Made by a program: the position numbers and the translations under genes
Notes under the pieces: generated by a model
Database searches by the model: none
Seen by the model: the letters and a program-made list of their open reading frames with translations, nothing else
Told to the model about the DNA's origin: nothing
Assembly: GCA_017354895.1 (NCBI GenBank)
Contig: CP071497.1
Span: 186,001 to 250,000, forward strand
Length of the DNA: 64,000 bases
Direction of reading: 5' to 3'
Source: Podospora comata
Taxonomy: Eukaryota > Ascomycota > Sordariomycetes > Sordariales > Podosporaceae
Shown: positions 30,635 through 41,563 of the stretch, one piece after another
How positions within the stretch are numbered: the first letter of the stretch is position 1
Layout: each line of letters starts with the position of its first letter

Positions 30635-32266
30635 TCACAGTTCCGGACCCTCCCAATTCTCCCTCCTCAACCTTCCAAACCAAGCCTGCTTGTGTGGAAA
30701 GGCAATCTCTTTCTCCTTGCTGAACCCTGCATATTGTAAATGTTGAATAAACCTGCAAAAGAAAGCCAGCCAGTTAGTTAGCCACTTAGGCAATCCTGCC
30801 ATCAAGACAAGCATGTCATCATACCTCTCATTGTCCACCCTTGGCTCTAGGCACACGCTCTGGGTCCGATAATCAGCACAAAAGGCCCAGTGCACCAAGC
30901 TCGTCAGCCAGCTCTGCACTCTCCCCCGTGCCCACTCTTCTCCAATCAAGACATGGCAACCGCGATCGTAGTCGTCAATAGAACCTCCGGCATATCTCCC
31001 CAGAATGTCTTCCTTGACCCAATAAAGCTCAAAATAGCCAAAGGGCACACCGTCCCACAGGCCAATAGCTGGGAAGCTATGCCTTGACTGCAATGCATTA
31101 GACAAAAACTTTGGCGAATACTCGCCCCAAAAGGCCGAAACACGAGGACTAGAGTGCCATTGTTGAACCAAGGCTGTATCGCTTAGTTGACAAAGGTGTG
31201 TATGTGTTGGAGACTTGGGACCTGTGGGTCCGAGGTACGGGACCGGATGAAGTGAGATGGAGGCGACCCTAAAGGACAGGTACTGGTTCACCGAGGGTAT
31301 GAATCGGGTATAAAAGACTTCCCCCATGCGAGGAGGTTTCGGGCGGAGGGGATGCCGGGTGTGATTGGTTATGGTGTAAGGCAGTGATGCGGGAGGGTAG
31401 TATGTCGGTAGGTGGGATGCCGAGAAAAAGGGGCCGATCGGAAAAGAGGGTACACTGGCAAGGGTGGTAGGTGGTGGCGCACCGGGGAGATCCGAAATGT
31501 CGGCAATTTGTGAGATGGTACGCTCGCCCTGGGCTGGCGATCCAGGCCGGCTGGGAGTCGGCGACGCAGTACCGGATCGGGTGAACTTGGTGGTGGGCTG
31601 GAGCGTGAAGAGGAACAACCGGCCGGGGGTCTGCCAAAACATCCTGCGCGAAACAAACATGTTGGCCCATTGGTCGTCTGTGTCGTCCGGCGCGGTTCCC
31701 ACGGCAGAATTGAAGCTTGCAATCAAGCCCATGCGCTCCAGTTTTGGTATCAGGTTTCTCCCCTTCAGCAGGCCGTCTCTCTTGATGCGCACTCGCCATT
31801 CGCCACGCGGCCTGCCAGCTGCAGGCGTCAACCGGGAGGCATCCGTCGTCAGGGCAGACGGGGGAGCCTTTTGGTGGAAGTACCAGCATAGCGTGACCCA
31901 TAGCATCATGGCTACTTGCCGAGTAGGGCTCGCTGCTGGCTTGAAGTCATGGTTCGAGGGGCTCGATATGGACGAGATGAAGAGGCTGTCGTTTTGGAGG
32001 GTGGGGCTTGTAAAAGCGTGGATGTGAGACATCTTTTGGGGCGCGGGGCTGCCATCGACATCGGCTCGTATCGAGTCGTTATCGGGGGTGGTTCTGCTGC
32101 CAGAGCTGCCATCGTCCGGGTCAACAGTGTGGATGACAATGGTCCAGCCGGCTGGAAAGGCGTTGTGGTGTACAGAGAGGTCATTGGACTTGAAGAAGAG
32201 GCCGGCGAACACAGGTGTAACAGTATAGCTCTGCCCGTCGGGCAGGTAGATGACCTGTGACCCCAT
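30635..32266 (-). CDS. Siderophore-type N-acyltransferase (SidF/MbtK/IucB-like), 519 aa
   Basis: Two exons (32266-30825 and 30752-30635) join across a 72-nt in-frame intron with a GTATGA donor, CTAAC branch motif and TTGCAG acceptor. Splicing restores the continuous block D-N-E-R-F-I-Q-H-L-Q. The start is the ATG at 32264-32266; the upstream in-frame codon is GTG. The C-terminal 180 residues follow the acyltransferase fold of hydroxamate siderophore pathways: W-D-G-V-P-F-G-Y-F-E-L-Y-W, D-R-G-C-H-V-L-I-G-E-E, then V-C-L-E-P-R-V-D-N-E-R and a final F-P-H-K-Q-A-W. These enzymes transfer acetyl or anhydromevalonyl groups from CoA to N5-hydroxyornithine. The N-terminal 300 residues are variable, as in SidF and SidL. 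No NRPS or ornithine monooxygenase lies within the window, so it is an orphan here. Substrate and organelle are unknown. Confidence 0.88.
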   Translation of the reverse strand: MGSQVIYLPDGQSYTVTPVFAGLFFKSNDLSVHHNAFPAGWTIVIHTVDPDDGSSGSRTTPDNDSIRADVDGSPAPQKMSHIHAFTSPTLQNDSLFISSISSPSNHDFKPAASPTRQVAMMLWVTLCWYFHQKAPPSALTTDASRLTPAAGRPRGEWRVRIKRDGLLKGRNLIPKLERMGLIASFNSAVGTAPDDTDDQWANMFVSRRMFWQTPGRLFLFTLQPTTKFTRSGTASPTPSRPGSPAQGERTISQIADISDLPGAPPPTTLASVPSFPIGPFFSASHLPTYYPPASLPYTITNHTRHPLRPKPPRMGEVFYTRFIPSVNQYLSFRVASISLHPVPYLGPTGPKSPTHTHLCQLSDTALVQQWHSSPRVSAFWGEYSPKFLSNALQSRHSFPAIGLWDGVPFGYFELYWVKEDILGRYAGGSIDDYDRGCHVLIGEEWARGRVQSWLTSLVHWAFCADYRTQSVCLEPRVDNERYDDMLVLMAGLPKWLTNWLAFFCRFIQHLQYAGFSKEKEIAFPHKQAWFGRLRRENWEGPEL

Positions 32267-32887
32267 GGAGGGTTGTAGCACGAGTGCTGCTGTGAAGGTG
32301 GAAGCGTAGGTAGTGATGGCGGCGGGGCGTTTTAGTGCACTGCGGGGTACCTATGGTGTCTGTTAGGCAGCTTGATAGGTCGCGGGTTAATAAGGACGAG
32401 AATAAGACGGCGGCGGGCCTTCTTCTCTAGAAGATTTCCATGGCGATATCAGAGTGGCGCTGGCGGCAGCAGGCATGAGATGTATGGGGTGATGTCTGCT
32501 TGCAGTTTTATGTGAGCTTCTGACAGCTGCGTGCCTCCAGGGCGCAAACGAGGGGCAGGGAGGGGTTGCAGGGATCAGCTTGCGCATCTTCCGTCATCCA
32601 GGAACATCGGGAAAACCAATCCCTGCTTCTTTGGTAATCACCCCACTGTTATTGGAGGACATCGGACAGGGATCAGAATTTACACCAGACCCTTCTCTGC
32701 CTCTTTCCAGTGGGGCTTTCTCAAGTGTGTTCGCTAAAGCGCTGTTATCTGCATCCATCATCAGCATTGGGCAACATCACTCCACCTAGCGATCATTCAA
32801 CATCTGACCGGGACAGACACGCCAGCTCAGCTCCCCCTTGGAACATCAGGTATCAAATGTATGAGGTAGATTCGATACACTAGTATC
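32267..32887. other. Intergenic region
   Basis: This 0.62-kb region holds the acyltransferase promoter and the MCU 3' end. No convincing coding signal or repeat is seen. Fungal siderophore genes are often under GATA-factor control, but I did not assign a site. Confidence 0.4.
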
Positions 32888-34324
32888 TCAAGAATCCTTC
32901 TTCTTGGACTTGTCTTGCCTCTTCTTCTCCTCCTCTGTAAACTCCTCGTCCTTTTCCTTCTCGTCAGACCGGCTGTCCTCTCCGTTCTTGGTATTCTCCT
33001 CGTCCAAAGCTTCCTTAACCTCCTCTCCCAAGTCCCTCGCATCGTCCCACTCAACATCATACTCGATGGCAATCGCCTTGATCTCCCTCCTCAGCGCATT
33101 TGCTTCCTGCACCAACTGCTCCCATCTTTCCAAGTCGAAGCCCTTCGTCTCATACAAGGCATTCTGTCGCCTCGACACCGTCACGTTCATGGCCGCCTTG
33201 TAACTGAGATCCTTGCTGATATAGAGAAACCAGAGATATCCGCCCATGATTGTTGTCAGTCCGGCAAGGTAGGTGACTGGTTCAATGAGATCCCACCCAT
33301 AATCGGTATGAAACGTGACATAGTACACAATCACCCACCAGCCCGTCAAAATACCGAACCCTCCCTTGGCCAACAGGTTCGCACCACGATGCGCCAGCAA
33401 GTCACACTCCTTCTTGATCTTGGCCAGCCTGTCTAGCTCATGGCTCATCTTTCGCAGCCTGGATCGCATGTAGAATGTCCTGTCGTTGAAACTCGGCACC
33501 GTCACGCGCATCTCCAGGTGATAGCCTTCGACTTCGATGGCAAACTCGCGCCCTCGTGCTGCATCACGGATGAAGTCTCCCATCTCGGTGCTCGAGCTCC
33601 AACGGACCCAGCGCTTTTCCTTTCCTTCCCTCTCGGGGCCCTCGTGGCCCAACCCAGAGTACGACGCCACGTGTGTTCTCTTCGACGCGTCTTGTCCCGC
33701 GGCGTCCTTTTTTCGCGCTTCGGATCGGCTTGTCGGTTTTTGATCATCATGTTCGGTATCCTCGGCCCGGAAATATATACTCGGAATCTTTTCTTTACCG
33801 TCTTCCAACACAGGTGGTAGCTCGGCTTGGATGAGGCGCTCGACGTAGGATAGCGGTTGTTGCGGGTGGACCAGTATGGCTAGGGGCTGAATGGTGTCAT
33901 TTTGAGATATCGAACGGGCATAATCGGGCTTCTCTTTATCGTCACTGTTGCCGTTGTTCTGCCTGTCCTTCTCGACGCCCATGGGCAAAGGAAGGATCAG
34001 TTTCAGGAGCCGAGTGGGCGTGGTCAGGAGTTTGCCTTTGGTGATGGGTTGGATGTCTTCGCCTTTTGGGTCGACGGTAGGCTTGTCGGCTCCCTCGCGG
34101 TGCCATGGTCTTTTTATCTGGTGCTGTCGGACCTTTACTTCCTGCTCCTGTTGGTCCAAGAACTTTTGGTCGAGTTTTCTGGCTTTCGTATCCCCAGGTC
34201 GTTCGGCTGGCTTGGACGAGAAGTGGCGCACGGCTGGGTGGCATAGGGGGAGTGGGAGACAAGAGTGTCTGCGCGGAAGAGATGTCGTCAGTTGGCGCGG
34301 CAGCCGCCGGAATACATGATTCAT
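32888..34324 (-). CDS. MCU: Mitochondrial calcium uniporter, MCU, 478 aa
   Basis: A single open frame of 478 codons starts at the ATG at 34322-34324. The N-terminus ([10 protein letters not shown], then R-H-F-S-S-K) is an Arg/Ser-rich mitochondrial presequence. A folded matrix domain follows (about 145-290). Two membrane helices at about 321-339 and 350-368 flank the selectivity filter W-D-L-I-E-P at 344-349, the variant of W-D-I-M-E-P whose Asp and Glu carboxyl rings select calcium. After the second helix, D-L-S-Y-K-A-A and a coiled coil continue to a long Lys/Glu-rich tail. MCU forms the calcium channel of the inner mitochondrial membrane. Ascomycetes generally lack EMRE and MICU partners, so this subunit should conduct alone (family knowledge). 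It shares a 0.67-kb divergent promoter with the Zn2Cys6 gene. Confidence 0.95.
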   Translation of the reverse strand: MNHVFRRLPRQLTTSLPRRHSCLPLPLCHPAVRHFSSKPAERPGDTKARKLDQKFLDQQEQEVKVRQHQIKRPWHREGADKPTVDPKGEDIQPITKGKLLTTPTRLLKLILPLPMGVEKDRQNNGNSDDKEKPDYARSISQNDTIQPLAILVHPQQPLSYVERLIQAELPPVLEDGKEKIPSIYFRAEDTEHDDQKPTSRSEARKKDAAGQDASKRTHVASYSGLGHEGPEREGKEKRWVRWSSSTEMGDFIRDAARGREFAIEVEGYHLEMRVTVPSFNDRTFYMRSRLRKMSHELDRLAKIKKECDLLAHRGANLLAKGGFGILTGWWVIVYYVTFHTDYGWDLIEPVTYLAGLTTIMGGYLWFLYISKDLSYKAAMNVTVSRRQNALYETKGFDLERWEQLVQEANALRREIKAIAIEYDVEWDDARDLGEEVKEALDEENTKNGEDSRSDEKEKDEEFTEEEKKRQDKSKKKDS

Positions 34325-34990
34325 GGCGTTGTATTTGAGTTTGGAAGTTTGTCTGATCTCCTGCAGGTGGCCTGCAGGTGGGAGCTTGATGTCGAGGAGG
34401 CAAGAAATCGAGGACGTGTGCAGGAGTTGAAGAGAGAAAGCTTCAATACATAAAAAGCAGTGTCGCAGGGACGATCATAAAGTCATCAAACACACAACAT
34501 CACTTAGAAATGGGAAAGATTGACCCATCCTATCAGGCCTGAAAAAGATGTCAAGTTTGGGCAGCTGGAAGATAGAGGCTGAGCTCCAAGCGCGCGCATG
34601 ACGTCACTGCAGCCAGCGAGCGTGCTTTCAACGGTGGTGGGTCCAGTCTTATTGCCAGGTTCCAAGTGTTCCACGCTTAAAATAACGACTTGGAACCTCC
34701 ATCAGACCATCACCTTTCACCATCACCATCGTCGCCATCATTACCCAAACAACAGATCTATCTGCTCTTGACCCTGGTCGCTCGGTGTGATCCTCTTCCA
34801 CGCGGGAATGTGGGCAGCCCAGCCAATGCCAGTGGAATCATCATGTGGCTTGACACTAGAGATAAAGGACCGGCGATAAGCCAGGTACCTACCTATCTGG
34901 TAGATACCTGCTCCAGAAATGTCTCCTTGACGAACAGCACCCAGCATCCGTCAGTGCCATTGTAATCCAGATCAAGTTGAGTGAACAGGA
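34325..34990. promoter_or_regulatory. Divergent promoter region, MCU and Zn2Cys6 gene
   Basis: This 0.67-kb region lies between two genes transcribed in opposite directions. A CAT/ACC-rich stretch is near 34700-34745. A short tandem motif (GGTACCTACCTATC-like) occurs at 34885-34900. No box was assigned to a known factor. Confidence 0.4.
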
Positions 34991-36787
34991 ATGGACGCTT
35001 CTTCTGACTCGAGCTCACCCGCGACTCTTGCTACCGAGCCCCCAACCCGCGATCGAGCGAGACTATCCTCCCGACCTGAACGTCCTTGCGATACCTGTCG
35101 CAAGCGCAAGCTGAAATGCGCAAAGGCCCCTGGTCATGAACGATGTGTTCTATGTATATTCCACGACCGCGACTGCACCTATGAAGATGCGCCTCAGCTG
35201 AGGAGGAAAAGAGGTTCCGGTGTCGGACAGCCTTCCCCGGAGACGGTGGACAGCAGCACCACATCCGGCAAGAGACGAAAAGCTATCACTGAGGATGCCA
35301 CCCCATCACTCCTCGACCAAGCTCTCGGCCTCCACCGAACGACACATTTCAAGTACATTGGCTCGAGTTCTCCCCAGCAAGAGAAGCTAGTCGACATTAT
35401 ACATCAAGTTGGCCCATCACAGGACTGCTTGACCGGCACCAAGTTTCGTCGTGTTTCGCACCATGTTACCTTCTTGTCCAAGCCCGACCATGATGCGCCC
35501 TTGAGCAATGATACAGACCGAGATTTGGAAGCGATAGAGAGCCTAGTGAGCCCCCACGGGCGAGGTTTGGTGGACTTGTATTTTGGAACAGTACACCCAA
35601 GCTACCCGATCCTCCACAAGGGCGTTTTTATGGAGAAATACAAACGATCCTATACCGAGTTTTCGCCTCCGCTTCTCGCGGCCGTGTACCTGCTGGCCAT
35701 GGACTGGTGGGAGTTTGACCGCGAACTGTCGTCACAGGCCAAACCGGATACCGGCGCCTTGTCACAATGGGCCACCAAGGCGCTGATGGATGTCATGCAT
35801 CGACCCAAGCTGTCGTCAGCACAAGCTGCGCTCTTGCTGTTGCAGAGGGCAGGCTGTGACTCATGGATCCTGACGTCCCAGGTTGTTGCCCTGGGTGAGG
35901 AGCTAGGATTGCACTTGGACTGCTCCGACTGGAATATTCCTGACTGGGAGAAGGGTCTCCGCCGCCGCCTTTCCTGGGCCCTTTTTATGCAGGACAAATG
36001 GGGGAGTCTCATTCATGGCCGTCCATCCCATATTTCGTCCTCATGCTGGCAGCTTCCTGACATCACCCTGGATGACTTTCCCGAGTCCGCGGCTGATGAC
36101 GAGAATAAAGAAGGCAGCAGCGAAGTAGAGAAGGGTCGACTCTTGTTTATCCATTTGACCAGACTAACCATGATTATGACAGAGGCAAAGGAATGTTTGT
36201 ATGGACCACACGACACTCGAGTTCAGGCAATTGTCAGATCTGCAGGCCTTCAGGGGCTGTTGGAGCTCGTCAAGCCTCTTGTTGTCCAGCTGAAGGACTG
36301 GATGCACTCTCTCCCGCCAGAATTGCGCATGTCTGATATCAAGACGAGGAAGCTCTGTTCCAACGGCTACCTCCACCTTTCTTATTTTGTGACCGAAATC
36401 ATTATCCATCGACACATCATCAGCAACCTTGATAGTGCCCCGTCGCCGCTCATAGCTCTGTGCCGCGATGCTGCGCGGGCCAGACTCGAAAGGGCTGTTG
36501 CCTTTGTCGATGCTCTCAAGCCGGAGCATCTCCAGGCGTTTTGGTGGTTTGCCGCGCCGAAATCTCTGGCCTATATCAGGACGTATGGTGGGCTGCTGTG
36601 GGCTACCAGTGCCACGGAAGACGAGGCTGAGTTCTACCGGAAGAAGCTGGCGGATTTCCGATGGGGGTTGAAGGTCAGGGCAAAGGGGGTGGGGTTCGTG
36701 ACGGCAGCCTTGAAAGAGATGGAGGAGAGCCTGAGCGAGATTGATATGAGTAGGGGTGTGGCTGTCCCTGAGTCGACAGGTGGCTGA
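34991..36787 (+). CDS. Zn2Cys6 transcription factor, 598 aa
   Basis: A single open frame of 598 codons starts at the ATG at 34991. The binuclear zinc cluster has six Cys at 33, 36, 43, 52, 55 and 62 (C-x2-C-x6-C-x8-C-x2-C-x6-C) with the typical R-K-R-K-L-K linker. A basic stretch R-R-K-R-G follows. The middle region (about 190-480) fits the fungal-specific regulatory domain, with Y-F-G-T-V-H-P-S-Y-P-I-L-H and R-R-R-L-S-W-A-L-F-M-Q-D-K-W-G. These proteins bind CGG-containing DNA half-sites and regulate nearby or distant genes, often for metabolism. No metabolic gene cluster adjoins it; the nearest genes are MCU and an acyltransferase. The target is unknown. Confidence 0.94.
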   Translation: MDASSDSSSPATLATEPPTRDRARLSSRPERPCDTCRKRKLKCAKAPGHERCVLCIFHDRDCTYEDAPQLRRKRGSGVGQPSPETVDSSTTSGKRRKAITEDATPSLLDQALGLHRTTHFKYIGSSSPQQEKLVDIIHQVGPSQDCLTGTKFRRVSHHVTFLSKPDHDAPLSNDTDRDLEAIESLVSPHGRGLVDLYFGTVHPSYPILHKGVFMEKYKRSYTEFSPPLLAAVYLLAMDWWEFDRELSSQAKPDTGALSQWATKALMDVMHRPKLSSAQAALLLLQRAGCDSWILTSQVVALGEELGLHLDCSDWNIPDWEKGLRRRLSWALFMQDKWGSLIHGRPSHISSSCWQLPDITLDDFPESAADDENKEGSSEVEKGRLLFIHLTRLTMIMTEAKECLYGPHDTRVQAIVRSAGLQGLLELVKPLVVQLKDWMHSLPPELRMSDIKTRKLCSNGYLHLSYFVTEIIIHRHIISNLDSAPSPLIALCRDAARARLERAVAFVDALKPEHLQAFWWFAAPKSLAYIRTYGGLLWATSATEDEAEFYRKKLADFRWGLKVRAKGVGFVTAALKEMEESLSEIDMSRGVAVPESTGG

Positions 36788-39700
36788 GTTTATGGCTTTG
36801 TGAAAGCGATGTGGCGGCAGGACTGGGAGCTCTCGTGGTGCCTTGTATGACTGCAGATTTCAGTTTGGTTTGTCGGTTTGATCTGGATGGTTATCCCTCT
36901 AGTATGCTGGACAAGTTGTACATCATGACTTTGCCCCATTTGCAAAAACAGTCATCCTGACATCTAGCACCGTCGCTGAGAGCTCTTGTAATCCGTCCGA
37001 GAACCAAAAAATCATCATGGAAGATGGCACAAATAGCACCAGCAGCGGCTAGGTACTTGGACTTGTCGGGACGAGCTGAACCACTTGAGGAAAGAAGTAC
37101 TTTTGCTGTTGAAAATGGGTAAAGTGATGTAGTTGTGAGGGTATAATGTGTTAATGTTAAAATGGTAATACACCAGATATTTTAGACTGATATATAGCCG
37201 AGGAAAGAAAAGGAATATAACTGCTGATTTCAGGCTCTTGGCATATAAGGGAGTTGACCTGCATACTTGTTGACTGAACGGACTGGTTTGCTCTTGACAG
37301 CTCTAACGCTCACGGTCGAAGCCTTGCCTTTGCAGGTAGACGATAGGGGATAGCAGATCTGTGAGCAAGTGGATTATGGAGCTCCAGGCTCCCTAGGTGG
37401 ACTGATCTGGCTGGTATATAGAGTGACGATATTGATTGAGGTATCAGACGTTTCTTGGACGTACAAGAATCCGTTCTCAACCATCTCAGCTGCTGAATGA
37501 TAATGATTGGCTTATAATATCCTATTCATCATCTCCGTGTATACTATCTGTATCATCTCCGAGATTTCTTGGGGGTAATAAGGCCCCACCGAGACCTCCA
37601 AGATACCACTGGAGTTGACAGGCAAGGTGAGGTCACAATTACTCTTGCATCAAGTACATCCATCCGCACATCATATCTCTTCGAGACAGCCCTGTATATG
37701 CCGCAGGAGATTGCCAGATGGGTTGGATTGGACGGATTGCTTTGCTTTGTGGCTCTGTGGGGAATACACCGATGCATCCCTCGGTTCAGCGGCAGGAAGG
37801 AAAGACGAAGCTATCGAACAAGGGGAAGCGTGGGATGGATTGTGGATCAAGCTGGCCAAGCGAGCATGTTGCGGTCTGCAAGATTGTGTGGACTTTGTTC
37901 CCTCTGCCCTGTAGGGTTGGAGAACGGTAAATAAAAACGGTCGAGCATGGTTGAAGGGTGCCATCGCAAGCGGGTCGATAACCACGGCAACCAATGTCAC
38001 TCCAGGTCAGACGGGACAGTTGGAATTTTTTCTCCCATGTTGGTCATCCAGGATTATTATTCTTTGCGTAACAAAGTACCGGAGAGTTGCCCTTGTTGAG
38101 AAAAAAGAGAGGCTAAAGCTGTCGGAAGACGAACCTGGTCCTTATGTCATTTTCTCACCTTTGTTATTGCTACCCTTCTCAACAAACCCCTGAAAACCTG
38201 TATCAAACACACAGCTCTCGGCGGAGGAGAGAGCGCGGGGGGATAAGTGGCGCGTTTCACCCCGTTGGGAGACAGGGCAAATGCGGACTTGTCTCCGTAT
38301 ACCGTCCTCCGACTGGTCCTCCCACATCATTTCCGACCATGGTGAGGTTGAAGCTTGCGTCGGATGGCAGTCGATGGCACCGAAACAGTTTGATCGGGGA
38401 TACAGACAGGTCGGCGATCGTCTGAGTATTTAGCCTGGGGGATTGGTCTAGTCTGAACCAGCACCGCTGACCCCCCACTCAAGAGACCAGCATCCGGACA
38501 GGGCTGTCGTAGTGTAAATTTCAGCGGATAATGCCGATATCGTAGAGTAGTAAGGGGAGGATATCGGGCTGGTTGCTCCGTATCTACCAAGTGCACCGTA
38601 TCGACTCCGTATCGGCCTTGTTCCTAGTCGCCGAGGCGAAATCCAAGACGGCGTCGAAGATATCGCCAACAGCGGCCAGACAACAAATCACAGAGCCGCG
38701 GCCGGGCTGGGGTGACTTGGGAGAGATGCGGGGCATCCACCATGGTCAAATGCCGAGCGTCCGTGAACTTTTTGGCGCGGTGAGCAGCGGATCTTGGCGC
38801 GAGTCTAGGCGCACGTTTGGGGAAGCACAGGAACGCGCCATCTCATGTCCAGATCTAGAATATGCTATGTCCTATAGATATATAGGTAAGACACGAACAC
38901 GAAGAGAAGTGACAAGTTAGTGTACTGTACATACCTCTCTCTAGAGGCAACAGAGCGAGATGAGGACTGGAGGAGGCGTGTCGCTTGCGAGCACAAAAAC
39001 GCTCACCTTCAGCCTCCGGGATGTGTCACGGCCCCAATAGGACAAGGATACCCTAGCCGTGACATAACCCCCAGTGGACACACTGACCCAATAAGCATCG
39101 ATCCTCAGCGACGGAGAATGGCCCTAGCTCGCTGACGAACTTGTGGTAGGGCTGAGATTCTGCCCTGCGTGCCTTGCACAGAAGCCACCGAAAACGCCAT
39201 CCCCCTCTTTTCCATCACAACTCATCACAGTACGAATCGTTTGGAGTCAGCCAACACTATCCCAGCACCGTCACGGGCAGCATGCTCTCTCACACCGAAC
39301 TGTATCCTCGTTTGGTACCTACTCGATTCCGATCATGTACATCGGTTGGGTTCTGGCCGCCGTATCAGGTTGTTGGTGACACAAGATCAGATTTCGTCTG
39401 ATGAGAATTGCCGTCGGGATGACATGACAGACAGCACAGATGAGTAAGCCCGGCTGGCTGGCTTCCAAGCTGGAAGCAAGGTCAAGTTCCGAGGCCCCCC
39501 AAATATCTCATCCATACGGCCGGTGTCGAGTGGCGAGAAGCGGTTGATAGTGCTTGCTGTGCCTTTTGTGCTCCAGAAGCTGAAAGCTGCTGAGAACATG
39601 GACATGGCGGTGAGGGCGGTGAGAATGAAGCTCTTCCACAAATGATCAGGTAAGCGAGTGCGAGACACCAACCTTTAGTATAGGGCGGCGACGGGCCGCA

Positions 39701-40097
39701 GATTCTTGCCCCCTTGTTTGGTGGTGACGATGAGATACACTTACGAGCAGAGCAAAGCAAAGCGAAGCCCCGCTCGACGGCCCCGTCATCACGATCGCCA
39801 CGGTACCATCTGTGGTTCCCTAATCCTGTTGCGGGCCGGCTTGGACGGGAAGCCAACGGCTGGCAAAAATACCAACGTGGTACGGGGACGGTTGCCCGCA
39901 ACCCTACAGGGCAGACTGCCGCCCGCCCTCCAGTGCCTCCGTATCTCTGGAAAAACGGGCGAGACGCCCTGGCCTGGTCAAAGGAAGAAGGGGGGGGGGG
40001 GTGGGCGATAAATCATCCCTGCCATCTCTCTCGCCGTGTTTCCCTCGGTCGTGTCCGTTTTGTTGTTTTATACCTATTGCCGACTTTGGAAATCCGA

Positions 40098-40140
40098 GTG
40101 TGGTGTGGACAGTGTGGTGTGGGCAGTGTGGTGTGTGTGG
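40098..40140. repeat. 14-bp G/T-rich tandem repeat
   Basis: The unit GTGTGGTGTGG followed by ACA or GCA occurs at 40098-40111 and 40112-40125, and a degenerate third copy runs from 40126 to about 40140. Confidence 0.8.
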
Positions 40141-40843
40141 TGGGGAGCTGGTGGACGGACGCACAAGCTGACTCGGGTCTCCTGGGCCCTATCCAAACAG
40201 GCTAGCCTGAGGGAATCGCATCCAACAAGCCCCGATCTGTCTCGCTGGGCGGGGTGACGACGAGGTGAGACACGGGCGGGTGACTGTGATGAAAAAGCAA
40301 TAGGGCTGAAGCCTAGTGTTGTGTAGTGTACAGTAGCAAGGTCCGGGCCTTGAAGAATGGAATGAATATACATACAATCAAATGTCAGACTGACACGACC
40401 GAGAAAGCCGACGGTGGTTTCTTGCTGTGATCAGAGGGCAGCTGTCATCATCGGCCACTGTCGGCACACAACCGAGTGCAACCGTAAGGAGGGTATCCAG
40501 AGAGATGTCCTCCTCAGCTGGTCATAGAAGAAAGCATGGAAGGAAAAAGACCAAGACACGGCCATGCCCAGCTCGTCCAGGGCGACATTAGTTTGGACTG
40601 CAAGTTCGACGCCGTCTCGAGTATTGGGTAATACCTCACCGCTGCCCCTCTTTTTGAGACATGGGAGAACCCTCGACCCGACTCGCCATGGCGCCAAAAC
40701 CGTGCGACAGAAGCCCACAAGGCACAACACCACAATTTCCAGTTTCTTTTTCCTTCAGGCGCGCACTGTCAAAGACCGCCCATCCTGCAGTGCCTGCCAC
40801 CCATGCCTAGGTACCTCCACTACCTACCTAATCAATGCTCACA

Positions 40844-40861
40844 CCCCCCCCCCCCCCCCCC
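40844..40861. repeat. Run of 18 cytosines
   Basis: An uninterrupted C18 tract followed by GGGCCC. It is prone to slippage and could form unusual DNA structure. Confidence 0.9.
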
Positions 40862-41563
40862 GGGCCCTTGAATACCTCCCCAGTCACCTACCGTACCAAT
40901 CAATCACCCCCCGGGCCCTCCTCTCCTCTCCCGTCCCCATCTCCATTATTCTCCAGGGGCCCATCCATTATCCATAACGGAGTATCCATCCATCTGTTGA
41001 AATGCTGCCGCTACCGCTGCCGCATCGAGAGCTCTGATCTCCCTTCCAATGTTCTGTTGATAATATTTTTTATTTTTATCTCTTTTTTATTTTTGATATT
41101 GTTTTTTCGCCTTCACTGCTCCTCCTTAGCTCCCTGACATTAGGTAGTACTAGGCTGGAAGACGGATTGAGCTCGCGCCTACCTTACAGCGTACCCTTAC
41201 CTACAACACAGCCAATCCCTCCGATCCCTCCAATCCCCCTCTCCGAGTTGCACCTGAGAGGTGCATCGGCAACACCGAGGCCTCGCTCTCTGTCTCTTTC
41301 TTCTGTCTCTGTCTCTCTGTCTCCAGTCTCCTGTCTCCTGTCTCCCGCGCGCGCGCTCGCCCGCTCTGGACGGACACCAGCAATCATTGTTTCTTGCTGC
41401 TTGACGGAAGCTTGGTTTCAGCTGCCGCTCTCTTCAAAACCAAGGCGGTGGCAAGGCTGAGGTGTCGAACCACTGGCCCTGTGGTTCAGCTGTTCAGGTC
41501 CTTGGTAGCCCCCGGGGACGTCATCTCTCGAGCTCGAGTCGACCATCAATACGAGCAAAAACC

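Larger units (their letters stand above)
36788..41563. other. 4.8-kb intergenic region, no gene recognised
   Basis: This is the longest gap in the window. It lies between the Zn2Cys6 gene (+) and the C2H2 gene (+), so most of it is probably promoter and leader of the latter. Open frames up to about 160 codons occur on both strands but change composition randomly and overlap each other. Repeats include a 14-bp GTGTGGTGTGGRCA tandem at 40098-40140, a run of 18 C at 40844-40861, and a CTGTCTC-rich pyrimidine tract at about 41280-41345. Large upstream regions are usual for fungal developmental regulators. Confidence 0.45.

Noticed and set aside
41461-41486. B-box-like sequence (GGTTCGACACC on the minus strand) suggesting a tRNA
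   Set aside because: The bases on either side do not pair into a T stem and no A box or acceptor stem was found at the right distance.
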